Shown here in pieces: positions 1-5,304 of a stretch of DNA of 5,304 bases (the stretch's first letter is position 1; the number at the start of each line of letters is the position of its first letter). Both the position numbers and the translations under genes were made by a program. The notes under the pieces were generated by a model. The model worked only from the letters and a program-made list of their open reading frames with translations, had not been told where the DNA came from and did not search any database. Location of the stretch: the NCBI GenBank assembly GCA_026984555.1, contig JALSRY010000050.1, positions 1 to 5,304 on the forward strand, given 5' to 3'. This DNA comes from Phycisphaerae bacterium. Lineage in GTDB: Bacteria > Planctomycetota > Phycisphaerae > UBA1845 > Fen-1342.

Positions 1-127
1 CGATCGTTTGGCGATCCACCCGCGCGATGCTGATAAAGCCGGTGACGAGGACGAACAACAGCGCCAACAGGCTGACCACCAGAATCAGGACGGTTGCTCG
101 ACGATTATTTTTTACACGTTTGCTCAT
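1..127 (-). CDS. GspK/PilX-like minor pseudopilin, N-terminal fragment (cut by window edge)
   Basis: This is the 5' end of a gene that runs off the left edge; 42 codons are visible from an ATG at 127-125. The product starts with a short basic leader (SKRVKNNRR, residues 2-10), then an uninterrupted hydrophobic stretch from about residue 12 to 34 (TVLILVVSLLALLFVLVTGF...), then a polar start of a soluble region (ARVDRQT). This is the layout of type II secretion GspK and PilX N-termini, which also lack the Glu at mature position +5; here +5 would be Leu16. The putative peptidase site is Ala11|Thr12, not Gly. GAGG at 136-133 lies 5 nt before the ATG. It follows the GspJ-like gene, where gspK sits in classical gsp operons. 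In the known T2SS model GspK caps the pseudopilus tip. A simple N-terminally anchored membrane protein is the alternative, because the globular domain is not visible. Confidence 0.62.
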   Translation of the reverse strand, partial: MSKRVKNNRRATVLILVVSLLALLFVLVTGFISIARVDRQTI

Positions 128-290
128 CGCTCCCTCACGGGGCTTTGCGAACCATTTCCCGTTTCTATTGTCCTATGCAGGTCAAGCGCCCCACGCGTCC
201 CGCAAGAAGCGTAACAACCTGTAAAGAGAGGACTTACCGATCTGTCGCCGAACCCACTCGCTCGGCGCCAGCCATTCCCGCCGCCGCTCG
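128..290. other. Intergenic gap between J-like and K-like genes
   Basis: This 163-bp stretch separates the GspJ-like stop (291) from the GspK-like ATG (127). Apart from the GAGG ribosome binding site (136-133) I see no convincing element. A TTGACC hexamer on the minus strand (185-180) resembles a -35 box, but no -10 box follows at 16-18 nt. Short CGGCG/CGCCG inversions at 263-286 have no T-tract, so they do not make a convincing terminator. The gap is large for an otherwise tightly packed run, so a separate promoter or an mRNA processing site for the K-like gene is possible but not demonstrated. Confidence 0.6.
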
Positions 291-1808
291 TTACGGGAAC
301 CAATGCACGACGCTGCGTTGAATCGGTTGTTCGAGGCGGCCGTTGTGGTCGATCACCTGAATCGTCACCCGGATCGCGTAGGGCCACAGCCGGACGATGC
401 GGTTGTCCACAGTATCGCCGTTGTGGGGTAACTGGAATCCCGCGGGCAGAGCCCTCGCCATGCTCGGCGGAATGACCTGAGCGAAGTTTCGGAGCCGGTT
501 GGGTGCGGGCAACGGCATGCCGGCGCGTGGCGAGCCGGGCGGGTACACCTGTGACTGAACCAATCGACGATTCTCGTCGGTGTCCGGGACGAACACATAC
601 GTGGACCCCGGGGTCACGCTGACCCAGCGTGGCGTGTCGCGGCGTTGGTCCGATAACGGGCTTTCGTTGCTGTTTCGCGGATCCTCCGGCATCAGGAACT
701 CAACCTGGAACCACGCGCAACCTGGAACGAGATCGAGCGCCAGGTTGTCGCGCAGCCCTTCCGGCGGCTGCTCGACAACGGTGGCGAAGTGATGCAGCAG
801 GGCCGCGGGGCTGGTTGGGTACATGTTTTGGAGTACAAGGTTGATCTCGGCTGCCCCCCAGCGCAGGGAGGCCTGGGGCTGGTAACCGCCTGGGCCGACG
901 ATCACGCCGTAGGGACTCTTGAGTGCCAGGGGACCGATGCCGGCGCCCTGGTTGGGCGGGACGGGCGAGAACCAGCGCAGGTACTCATCGAGCTTGAAGG
1001 TGACGGCGTCGCCGGCGTAGCGCGCGTCCGTGCTCATGCCGTGAACGACGCGTTGAAAGGTGCTGGAATCGAACGCGGGCGGATTGGCCCCGGGGGTTCC
1101 GGAGGTGCCGGGGTCGTTGATGATGACTGCGCGGCGGGCCAGATGCCAGCGGGTGAGGGGCAACGGGCTGAGAATGGTCGCCGGGTCCGTCTCGATATAC
1201 GTAAGGTCGTCGGCGAAGGTCCAAGTGCTGCCGCTGCGGACGGCCCGATCGAGGGTGGCGTGGCCGTACATGACCTGTACGGGACCGAGCTTGGCGCCAC
1301 GCTGGAGCGCGCGGCCGAAATCATCGACGGGGTTGACCGGCGGCGTCTGGGACGCGCTCGGCCGCTGGGTGAAGAACATCAGGATGTCGGCCCGCGGATC
1401 GGAGTATTCCGGCGGTGGGGTGGGCGCGAATCTCGGATCGAGGCTGGAGTCGACATTGCCGGGATCGCCGACCATTTGGCGGTAATGCAGCCCGGCCTGG
1501 CGCTGGTCCTCGGTGAGCGCGGCGGCCTGCGTGCGGCCGACGAGCACGAGCACGCTCCGGGTGGGGTCGCAGTAGCGGAGATCCTGTTCGATCTGGAGCG
1601 CGAAGTTGCGCGCCAGCGTCTGGGCCTCGGAAACCGCCGCGGAGGTCGCCGTCGTCTTGGCGGTGACGCTGAATACCGTCGTCACCATCGCCATCGCCAG
1701 CACCATCACCGCCAGCGCGACGAGCATCTCGATCAGCGTGAACGCGGGCCGGGGGCTGGGCCGACGGGGCGTTGGACCAAGGCGAGTTGACAGGCGACAC
1801 ATGCTCAT
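291..1808 (-). CDS. GspJ/PulJ-like prepilin, oversized (505 aa)
   Basis: The product is a type IV pilin-like protein expected to be inserted in the inner membrane, cut by prepilin peptidase and built into a pseudopilus. A leader rich in Arg and Pro (residues 1-22) precedes the motif PA|FTLIEMLVALAVMVL: cleavage is predicted after Ala22, Phe23 is the methylated first residue, and Glu27 is the conserved +5 Glu. The hydrophobic helix spans about 23-48 and continues as an amphipathic helix (about 49-80, AVSEAQTLARNFALQIEQDL). The last 35 residues (LWPYAIRVTIQVIDHNGRL) resemble the closing beta-strand region of GspJ/PulJ. The large middle, rich in Pro, Asp and Gly, is not recognisable. Proteobacterial GspJ is about 190-240 aa, so this is more than double. 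ATG 1808 overlaps the upstream stop as ATGA, implying coupled translation; an in-frame ATG at 1802 is an alternative. Pseudopilin family is certain; the J assignment rests on position and C-terminus. Confidence 0.85.
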   Translation of the reverse strand: MSMCRLSTRLGPTPRRPSPRPAFTLIEMLVALAVMVLAMAMVTTVFSVTAKTTATSAAVSEAQTLARNFALQIEQDLRYCDPTRSVLVLVGRTQAAALTEDQRQAGLHYRQMVGDPGNVDSSLDPRFAPTPPPEYSDPRADILMFFTQRPSASQTPPVNPVDDFGRALQRGAKLGPVQVMYGHATLDRAVRSGSTWTFADDLTYIETDPATILSPLPLTRWHLARRAVIINDPGTSGTPGANPPAFDSSTFQRVVHGMSTDARYAGDAVTFKLDEYLRWFSPVPPNQGAGIGPLALKSPYGVIVGPGGYQPQASLRWGAAEINLVLQNMYPTSPAALLHHFATVVEQPPEGLRDNLALDLVPGCAWFQVEFLMPEDPRNSNESPLSDQRRDTPRWVSVTPGSTYVFVPDTDENRRLVQSQVYPPGSPRAGMPLPAPNRLRNFAQVIPPSMARALPAGFQLPHNGDTVDNRIVRLWPYAIRVTIQVIDHNGRLEQPIQRSVVHWFP

Positions 1809-3385
1809 CGGTGGATCTCGGGAATCTGAATCGTCTCACGAAAGACGCGGATGATCGGTGACGATCGGTCGTAGACCGGCTGCCCGTTTGCCCGTTCGGC
1901 AAAACAGGGCGGGATGATCCAGCAGGGGAATCCTTGCGTGTCGTTGGCGTTTCGCGAGCGCAGCCAGGGGTAGTAGCCGTTGTTCTTCACGACCACGGTC
2001 GTGCGATCGGGCCGGTCGGTGATTTCGTAGATGGGCAGCGCTTCGGGAGCGGCGGGGACGAACCCGCTCTGGCGAGAATCGATCCCGGCGGCGAGGTCGA
2101 CGTAGCGTGCGTCGTTGAACGCGGGGATCAACACGCTACCGACGGGCAACAGCGGATCAACCTCGGGCGTGCAGTGAAACGTCAGCGTCGGGGGCGGCGT
2201 GAACCCCGTGTTGGGCAACAAGACGCGGTCGGATCCGGGCGTCGTGTCGTACAGCCCGTTGCCGAAGGTTTCCATCAGCGGCAACGCCGGGTCGGGGCTG
2301 CTGTGATCGAAGACGATCAGCCAGGGAGTGGGCGCCAACCGGTCGCTTCCGCCATCGAGGCCGATCATGCCGGGCGTAGGCGGATTGGGGCTGGGGTCGG
2401 AAAAGTCCGCGGGGGCGGCGTGCGGTTGCTCGAACAATTGCAAGCCGGCCCCGTTGGTCAGATCCTGGCGGGCGAAGCGGTGGTTTCGGGACGTCCGGCG
2501 GGTGACCACGACGATGATCTCATAGGTGAGCGGGTCGGCGGCGGTTTCGTCGCCATTGCCGGGCGTTCCGTCGGGGTCGTCGATTTCGTAGGACACGCGG
2601 CGGTAAAACGCCGTCCAGCCGACCCGGGCATCGAGAGCTTTCTCTCGTTCGGCCTTGCGTTGCTCGAAGGTCAGCACGTTGTTTGCGGGCAAGTAGCGTG
2701 CGAGGTACTGGGGATAGGGTGGCCGATCCTGCATGAACGACAGCACGTCGTAAGGTGCCACCGGCTGGATGGGGGGATAGACGCGTGTGACGCCGGGGAG
2801 CACAGGGTTTTCGCCGAGGCTCAGCCCCGTGCCCGCCAGGCGGTTGAGATCGTATTCCAGCGGATCGTTGGGCAGCGACAACCCCAGGGCCAGCAGGTAG
2901 GCGGAAATCACCTGTTCGGTGTCGTCGACCAGCTCGCGGTCGGTGGTCGTGGGACCGACGCGGATGTTGCCCACCACGAGCGGGCGCACCTTGAAAAAGG
3001 GCTCGTAGACCTCGTGGACGGGGAAGCGGTTGATCGTCGAGGGGGGCATGGGGAGCTTGCGCTCGCGTGGCCGATGGACGCAGTCCAAGCGTTCGATCAC
3101 GGGCGGCGTCAGCGTCGCCAGGGTATGGTCGTACAGATCGTTGGACGTGCGCAGCGCCGCCTCGATTTCGTCGAGCGCGTAGCTGCCGGCGGCTTCGGCG
3201 TTGGCCTTGTCCACTGTTTGACGCGTGTACTCCAGGCCGGCCGGCAACGCCGCGGCGATGAACAGGAGCCCCAAGCCGAGGATCACCAGCGCGATCATCA
3301 ACTCCGCGAGCGAAAACGCACGGCGGTGGGTTTCGACCCGGGGGGGCGACATACGCGGGTGGACGGTCTCGGGGTTGCGTTTCAC
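1805..3385 (-). CDS. GspI/PilV-like prepilin, oversized (526 aa from GTG)
   Basis: This is a type IV pilin-like protein with the motif RRA|FSLAELMIALVILGLGLL: predicted cleavage is after Ala23, Phe24 is +1 and Glu28 is the +5 Glu. One membrane helix spans about 24-46 (ending IAAALPAG) and is followed by a polar helix with AEAAGSYALDEIEAALR. The remaining 440 or so residues form a large exported domain with no fold I can name; it includes a stretch PLTYEIIVVVTRRT that looks like a beta strand and four Cys residues, two of them near the C-terminus (488 and 494). GspI in proteobacteria is only about 120-130 aa, so the I assignment rests on the GspI/PilV-style helix and gene order, and PilV-like is equally fair. 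The GTG at 3385 is preferred because AAGGTGG (3400-3394) sits 8 nt upstream; the frame also permits GTG 3397 or ATG 3352. It starts 4 nt after the H-like stop and ends in an ATGA overlap with the J-like gene. Confidence 0.85.
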   Translation of the reverse strand: MKRNPETVHPRMSPPRVETHRRAFSLAELMIALVILGLGLLFIAAALPAGLEYTRQTVDKANAEAAGSYALDEIEAALRTSNDLYDHTLATLTPPVIERLDCVHRPRERKLPMPPSTINRFPVHEVYEPFFKVRPLVVGNIRVGPTTTDRELVDDTEQVISAYLLALGLSLPNDPLEYDLNRLAGTGLSLGENPVLPGVTRVYPPIQPVAPYDVLSFMQDRPPYPQYLARYLPANNVLTFEQRKAEREKALDARVGWTAFYRRVSYEIDDPDGTPGNGDETAADPLTYEIIVVVTRRTSRNHRFARQDLTNGAGLQLFEQPHAAPADFSDPSPNPPTPGMIGLDGGSDRLAPTPWLIVFDHSSPDPALPLMETFGNGLYDTTPGSDRVLLPNTGFTPPPTLTFHCTPEVDPLLPVGSVLIPAFNDARYVDLAAGIDSRQSGFVPAAPEALPIYEITDRPDRTTVVVKNNGYYPWLRSRNANDTQGFPCWIIPPCFAERANGQPVYDRSSPIIRVFRETIQIPEIHR

Positions 3386-3389
3386 GTGC

Positions 3390-4370
3390 TTACCCACCTT
3401 GGTTCTCTAGGGAGCCGGCGGCGACCAGATTCCCGCCGTGGCGGTCCACATAGTAGGCCTGTCCCAGCCGCCGGAGCGTGTTGCGCCGGGCCTCGATGGT
3501 GGCGGCGTCGGTGGTCTTGCCGAGGGCTTCGAACGGCTCACGCTGGTAGACCACGGCGCCGGTGTAGTTGTGCCGCTGGAACGCGAAGTCGCGCAGGATT
3601 TCGCCGTTTCCGCCGCGTTGGCCGCTCGTTTCGGTCTGGGCGGTTGGTGCTTCGCCGACGGGTCGAGGGTCGAAGGCGTAGAGGGGCCAGACGTTGCGGC
3701 GCATGCCGCGGGCGCTGCGCAGCACGCCCTGTTCGGGGTCGAAGACGATCAGGAAGTCATCCGCGTCGAAGAAGTTCTCGTGGCGGCCGGCCGCGTCGAG
3801 TTCGAATCGGCCGATTTCGCCGTCGAGGGTGAAGTCGCCCAGCGTGTCGGTGCCGCCGGTCATGTCGTGGTGGCACACGGCGTCTCGGTTCGGATCGTCG
3901 GCGAACGCCTCGATCGGTGCCACCCACGTATCCGGTGGCAGACGGAAGCTCGGCCCGCCGACCATGCGTTCGAAGCGTTCCTCGATGCGTACGAGGAGTG
4001 GGTTGGCGGGGTCAGCGGTCGGGGTTTGTTTCCACTCGTACGCCGCGATCATCTGGCGTCCGCTCGTGGCCGCGCCGCCATTGGCGCCGGCGCTTTTGCT
4101 GTCCATATCCCAAGCGGCCGGAAAGATACGAACGGCGGCGAGGTCCTTGTTGGAGACGGCGGTGATGTACGTGCGGGTCAGCGTACCGTTCAGCAACTGC
4201 CGGGCTTTCGCCGCCCGCTGCTGGATGGCCATCGAGTTGAACGCCGGCAGCCCCAGCGCGAGCACCAGCACGATGATGCCGATGACCACGAGCAGTTCGA
4301 CGACCGTGAATCCGCGCGGGGCGGGCCGGTCGCATGGGCGTTGCGCATGTCGGCTGTTATGGCGTCGCAA
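3390..4370 (-). CDS. GspH-like prepilin (326 aa, TTG start)
   Basis: This is a type IV pilin-like protein with a canonical prepilin peptidase site: a basic leader (residues 1-20, ending RPAPRG), then Gly20|Phe21 and the sequence FTVVELLVVIGIIVLVLALG, with Glu25 at +5. The membrane helix covers about 21-42, followed by an amphipathic helix (NSMAIQQRAAKARQLLNGTL, about 45-64). The soluble part holds FFDADDFLIVFDPEQGVLRSARG (about 200-222, quoted in part here as DFLIVFDPEQGVL), a strand pattern similar to GspH/FimT proteins, and ends in LENQGG. Proteobacterial GspH is about 150-200 aa. The open frame extends 88 codons upstream to 4634, but that extension is Arg-rich, low-quality protein; TTG 4370 has GGAGG exactly 6 nt upstream, and no in-frame ATG exists between it and the prepilin motif (nearby ATGs at 4348 and 4335 are out of frame). 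A GspG-like identity is possible; family membership is secure. Confidence 0.85.
   Translation of the reverse strand: MRRHNSRHAQRPCDRPAPRGFTVVELLVVIGIIVLVLALGLPAFNSMAIQQRAAKARQLLNGTLTRTYITAVSNKDLAAVRIFPAAWDMDSKSAGANGGAATSGRQMIAAYEWKQTPTADPANPLLVRIEERFERMVGGPSFRLPPDTWVAPIEAFADDPNRDAVCHHDMTGGTDTLGDFTLDGEIGRFELDAAGRHENFFDADDFLIVFDPEQGVLRSARGMRRNVWPLYAFDPRPVGEAPTAQTETSGQRGGNGEILRDFAFQRHNYTGAVVYQREPFEALGKTTDAATIEARRNTLRRLGQAYYVDRHGGNLVAAGSLENQGG
3394..3400 (-). promoter_or_regulatory. Ribosome binding site of the GspI-like gene, start-deciding
   Basis: AAGGTGG differs from the consensus AAGGAGG at one base. It lies 8 nt before GTG 3385 and next to, not overlapping, the TAA of the H-like gene (3392-3390), so a ribosome finishing that gene is placed at this site. 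This favours GTG 3385 over the in-frame GTG at 3397, which lies inside the motif itself. Confidence 0.6.
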
Positions 4371-4376
4371 AACGAT

Positions 4377-4381
4377 CCTCC
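4377..4381 (-). promoter_or_regulatory. Ribosome binding site of the GspH-like gene, start-deciding
   Basis: GGAGG, a perfect core Shine-Dalgarno, lies 6 nt before TTG 4370. It is the only strong site near the prepilin motif and supports the TTG start that leaves a 20-residue leader. Its first two G bases overlap a CCCGG (4384-4380) that could pair with the CCGGG of the neighbouring hairpin at 4390-4408. Confidence 0.65.
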
Positions 4382-4389
4382 GGGTCGCG

Positions 4390-4408
4390 TTCCGGGTTTT
4401 CCCGGGAA
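4390..4408 (-). repeat. Hairpin just upstream of the GspH-like ribosome binding site
   Basis: On the minus strand TTCCCGGG, a loop of AAAA, then CCCGGAA can form a 7-bp stem with one bulged C. It ends 8 nt before GGAGG. The CCGGG arm could alternatively pair with CCCGG at 4384-4380, which overlaps the Shine-Dalgarno, so two exclusive folds are conceivable, one of which would hide the binding site. Chance is a real alternative in DNA this GC-rich. Confidence 0.35.
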
Positions 4409-4504
4409 CTACAGGCGGGAACACCCCGCCGCAACCACGTTTGCCGAATTGTACGATGAGCCCACGTGTCCAGCCGGACGCCGCACGGGCACAGCGACGG
4501 CGGT

Positions 4505-4539
4505 GCGGGCCATCGGAGAAGCACAAGACCCTGGCCCGC
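4505..4539. repeat. 8-bp inverted repeat with 19-nt spacer
   Basis: GCGGGCCA (4505-4512) and TGGCCCGC (4532-4539) are perfect reverse complements. There is no adjoining T-tract on either strand. It could form a stem in the RNA between the G-like and H-like genes; no function is shown. Confidence 0.35.
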
Positions 4540-4544
4540 GGCGT

Positions 4545-4563
4545 GGCTCGACCGGGGCGAGCC
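4545..4563. repeat. 6-bp inverted repeat with 7-nt spacer
   Basis: GGCTCG (4545-4550) and CGAGCC (4558-4563) are perfect reverse complements around ACCGGGG. It is short and of a length expected by chance in GC-rich DNA, and is noted because it lies among three other inverted repeats. Confidence 0.25.
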
Positions 4564-4585
4564 GGTGTGGCACTCGCGGCCGTCC

Positions 4586-4609
4586 ACCGCGGCCGCAGCC
4601 GGCCGCGAT
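4586..4609 (-). terminator. Candidate hairpin terminator without T-tract after the G-like gene
   Basis: CGCGGCCG (4588-4595) and CGGCCGCG (4600-4607) form a perfect 8-bp GC stem around a 4-nt loop, extendable by a G-U and an A-U pair to 10 bp. It begins about 22 nt after the TGA of the G-like gene, the usual place for a terminator or an mRNA-protecting hairpin. The sequence that follows on the minus strand (GGACGGCCGCGAG) has no run of T, so it is not a standard intrinsic terminator. A further copy of CGCGGCCG lies at 4575-4582. Confidence 0.35.
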
Positions 4610-4630
4610 CGCACGATGGGCGACAATATC

Positions 4631-5304
4631 TCACTGCCCGGCGTCATCGTCGGGACGATAGGCGTAATCGTCGGCCAACCCGACGACCCGCACCCAGCCG
4701 CCGAGGTTTGCCCCGCTGAAGCCGATGGTTCCGTCCGTCTGCAATTGCGAAGGCTCGCCGCCGAACCACGGCTTGGGCAGCGCCTCGCTGAAAATCCACT
4801 TGCTGGGCGGATTCAGTTGCGGGGTGCGGCTCGTGGGATCGTCGGGGTTGGACTGCACCCACGCATCGTACACCTCGCGTTTCACGCCGCGCGAACGCAA
4901 CACCGGCCGGCGTTCGACGACCTTCCAGCCGGCGATCTCGCCGCCCCCGGATTGCTGCACAACTCCCCACTCGAGCTTGGCATAGATCATGTAGTCGAGC
5001 GGGACGCCCCAGGCGTCGTGGATGCCGAGCACGTCTACGATGCCGTCGCGGCCGGGCGTCGTGCCGTTTCCGGAGGGGTTCACATAATCATGAGCGTTGG
5101 GAAACAACGGCTTGCGGGCGTTGTCCGGGATCAACTTCATCGAGCCCGGACTGAACACCTGGAGGTACGCGGCGAGCGCGCGGTTGTCATCGAGTCCGTC
5201 CGGGTAGGTATAGCCCTCGCGCTCCGCGCCGATCGAAACCCAGTCGTTCACATTTCCGTTGCGCCGGCCGAGGTCGCGATGCAAACGGTTGGCCAGCGTG
5301 TTGC
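4631..5304 (-). CDS. Probable GspG-like prepilin-family protein, C-terminal part (cut by window edge)
   Basis: The reading frame is open from the right edge to TGA at 4633-4631, giving 223 visible residues; the N-terminus, where a prepilin motif would be, lies outside. A TTG at 5284 is in frame but the frame continues upstream of it, so it is not a start. The clearest signal is IHDAWGVPLDYMIY (visible residues 94-107): this resembles the DPWG-x-P-x-x-Y signature of the GspG C-terminal domain, where a compact beta region binds calcium in known structures. Asp-rich stretches nearby (GRDGIVDVLG, about 84-93; DDYAYRPDDDAGQ at the end) fit a secreted, perhaps metal-binding domain but prove nothing. 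It precedes the H-like gene, the position of gspG. No membrane segment is visible. Another prepilin-type or DUF-containing surface protein is the alternative. Confidence 0.6.
   Translation of the reverse strand, partial: NTLANRLHRDLGRRNGNVNDWVSIGAEREGYTYPDGLDDNRALAAYLQVFSPGSMKLIPDNARKPLFPNAHDYVNPSGNGTTPGRDGIVDVLGIHDAWGVPLDYMIYAKLEWGVVQQSGGGEIAGWKVVERRPVLRSRGVKREVYDAWVQSNPDDPTSRTPQLNPPSKWIFSEALPKPWFGGEPSQLQTDGTIGFSGANLGGWVRVVGLADDYAYRPDDDAGQ

Larger units (their letters stand above)
4371..4630. other. Structured 260-bp intergenic region between G-like and H-like genes
   Basis: No gene is credible here; the open frames that cross it are Arg/Pro-rich and lack family signals. It contains four inverted repeats (listed separately): 4588-4607, 4545-4563, 4505-4539 and 4390-4408, then the GGAGG of the H-like gene. 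A TACAAT hexamer on the minus strand (4453-4448) matches a -10 box at 5 of 6 bases, but no -35 box lies at normal spacing (TGGACA is only 13 nt away). The region probably ends or processes the G-like transcript and forms the 5' leader of the H-I-J message; this is inference. Confidence 0.5.

Noticed and set aside
180..185. TTGACC as a -35 box for the K-like gene
   Set aside because: No acceptable -10 hexamer at 16-18 nt; CAATAG is only about 9 nt downstream.
1680..1735. Repetitive CATCGCCA/CCATCACC-like run
   Set aside because: It encodes the Met/Ala/Val-rich prepilin helix of the J-like protein; the repetition follows from amino acid composition.
789..1790. 333-codon open frame on the plus strand
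   Set aside because: Antisense shadow of the J-like gene; the C-terminal His/Arg-rich run is simply the reverse complement of the hydrophobic prepilin helix.
1934..3832. 632-codon open frame on the plus strand
   Set aside because: It lies antisense across the I-like gene and into the H-like gene, has no recognisable motif, is dominated by Arg, Gly, Val and Asp, and is the kind of antisense shadow expected in GC-rich coding DNA. The minus-strand frames carry clear prepilin motifs.
4448..4453. TACAAT as a -10 promoter box for the H-I-J genes
   Set aside because: Nearest -35-like hexamer (TGGACA) is only 13 nt away and there is no extended -10 TG, so the match may be chance.
4371..4634. 88-codon N-terminal extension of the H-like gene from 4634
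   Set aside because: It would put more than 100 residues before the prepilin site, is Arg/Pro/Cys-rich without conserved features, and TTG 4370 has a far better ribosome binding site.
3438..4661. 407-codon open frame on the plus strand
   Set aside because: Antisense shadow of the H-like gene and the following gap; no domain signal and its composition is that of reverse-complemented GC-rich codons.
1..5304. CRISPR array, tRNA, rRNA, transposase or attachment site
   Set aside because: No regularly spaced repeats, no cloverleaf or rRNA sequence, no transposase-like protein and no terminal repeats were seen.

Overview
The window is GC-rich bacterial chromosome in which every supportable gene lies on the minus strand and belongs to one module: a run of five type II secretion / type IV pilin-like (pseudopilin) genes. 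Read 5'->3' on the minus strand (right to left here) the order is: the 3' part of a probable GspG-like major-pseudopilin-family protein (4631-5304, cut by the window edge), a GspH-like prepilin (3390-4370), a GspI/PilV-like prepilin (1805-3385), a GspJ-like prepilin (291-1808), and the first 42 codons of a GspK/PilX-like protein (1-127, cut by the other edge). This matches the G-H-I-J-K order of classical T2SS operons. No ATPase, inner-membrane platform, secretin or prepilin peptidase gene is visible, so the transport machinery must be encoded elsewhere or outside the window.

The organism is not identifiable with certainty. The mixture of standard prepilin N-termini with very large, poorly conserved periplasmic/extracellular domains (GspI- and GspJ-like proteins of about 500 residues, where proteobacterial homologues are about 120-240), plus high GC, is typical of Planctomycetota or related PVC-group genomes. 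That is inference from style, not from a marker gene.

Layout: genes H-, I- and J-like are tightly packed (4-bp gap, then a 4-bp ATGA overlap) and look translationally coupled. Two gaps interrupt the run. The 260-bp gap between the G-like and H-like genes (4371-4630) contains several inverted repeats, including a strong GC hairpin shortly after the G-like stop. The 163-bp gap before the K-like gene (128-290) shows nothing convincing beyond a ribosome binding site. Start codons matter here: the H-like gene most likely begins at a TTG (4370) behind a GGAGG, and the I-like gene at a GTG (3385) behind an AAGGTGG, both shorter than the longest open frames.

In the assembled pseudopilus, the family model is that the I-, J- and K-like proteins form the tip complex, H links tip to shaft, and the G-like protein makes the shaft. 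The main oddity is the prepilin peptidase site: only the H-like protein has the canonical Gly at -1, while the I-, J- and probably K-like proteins all have Ala. I did not find a wholly new system; the window reads as an unusual, enlarged version of a known one.
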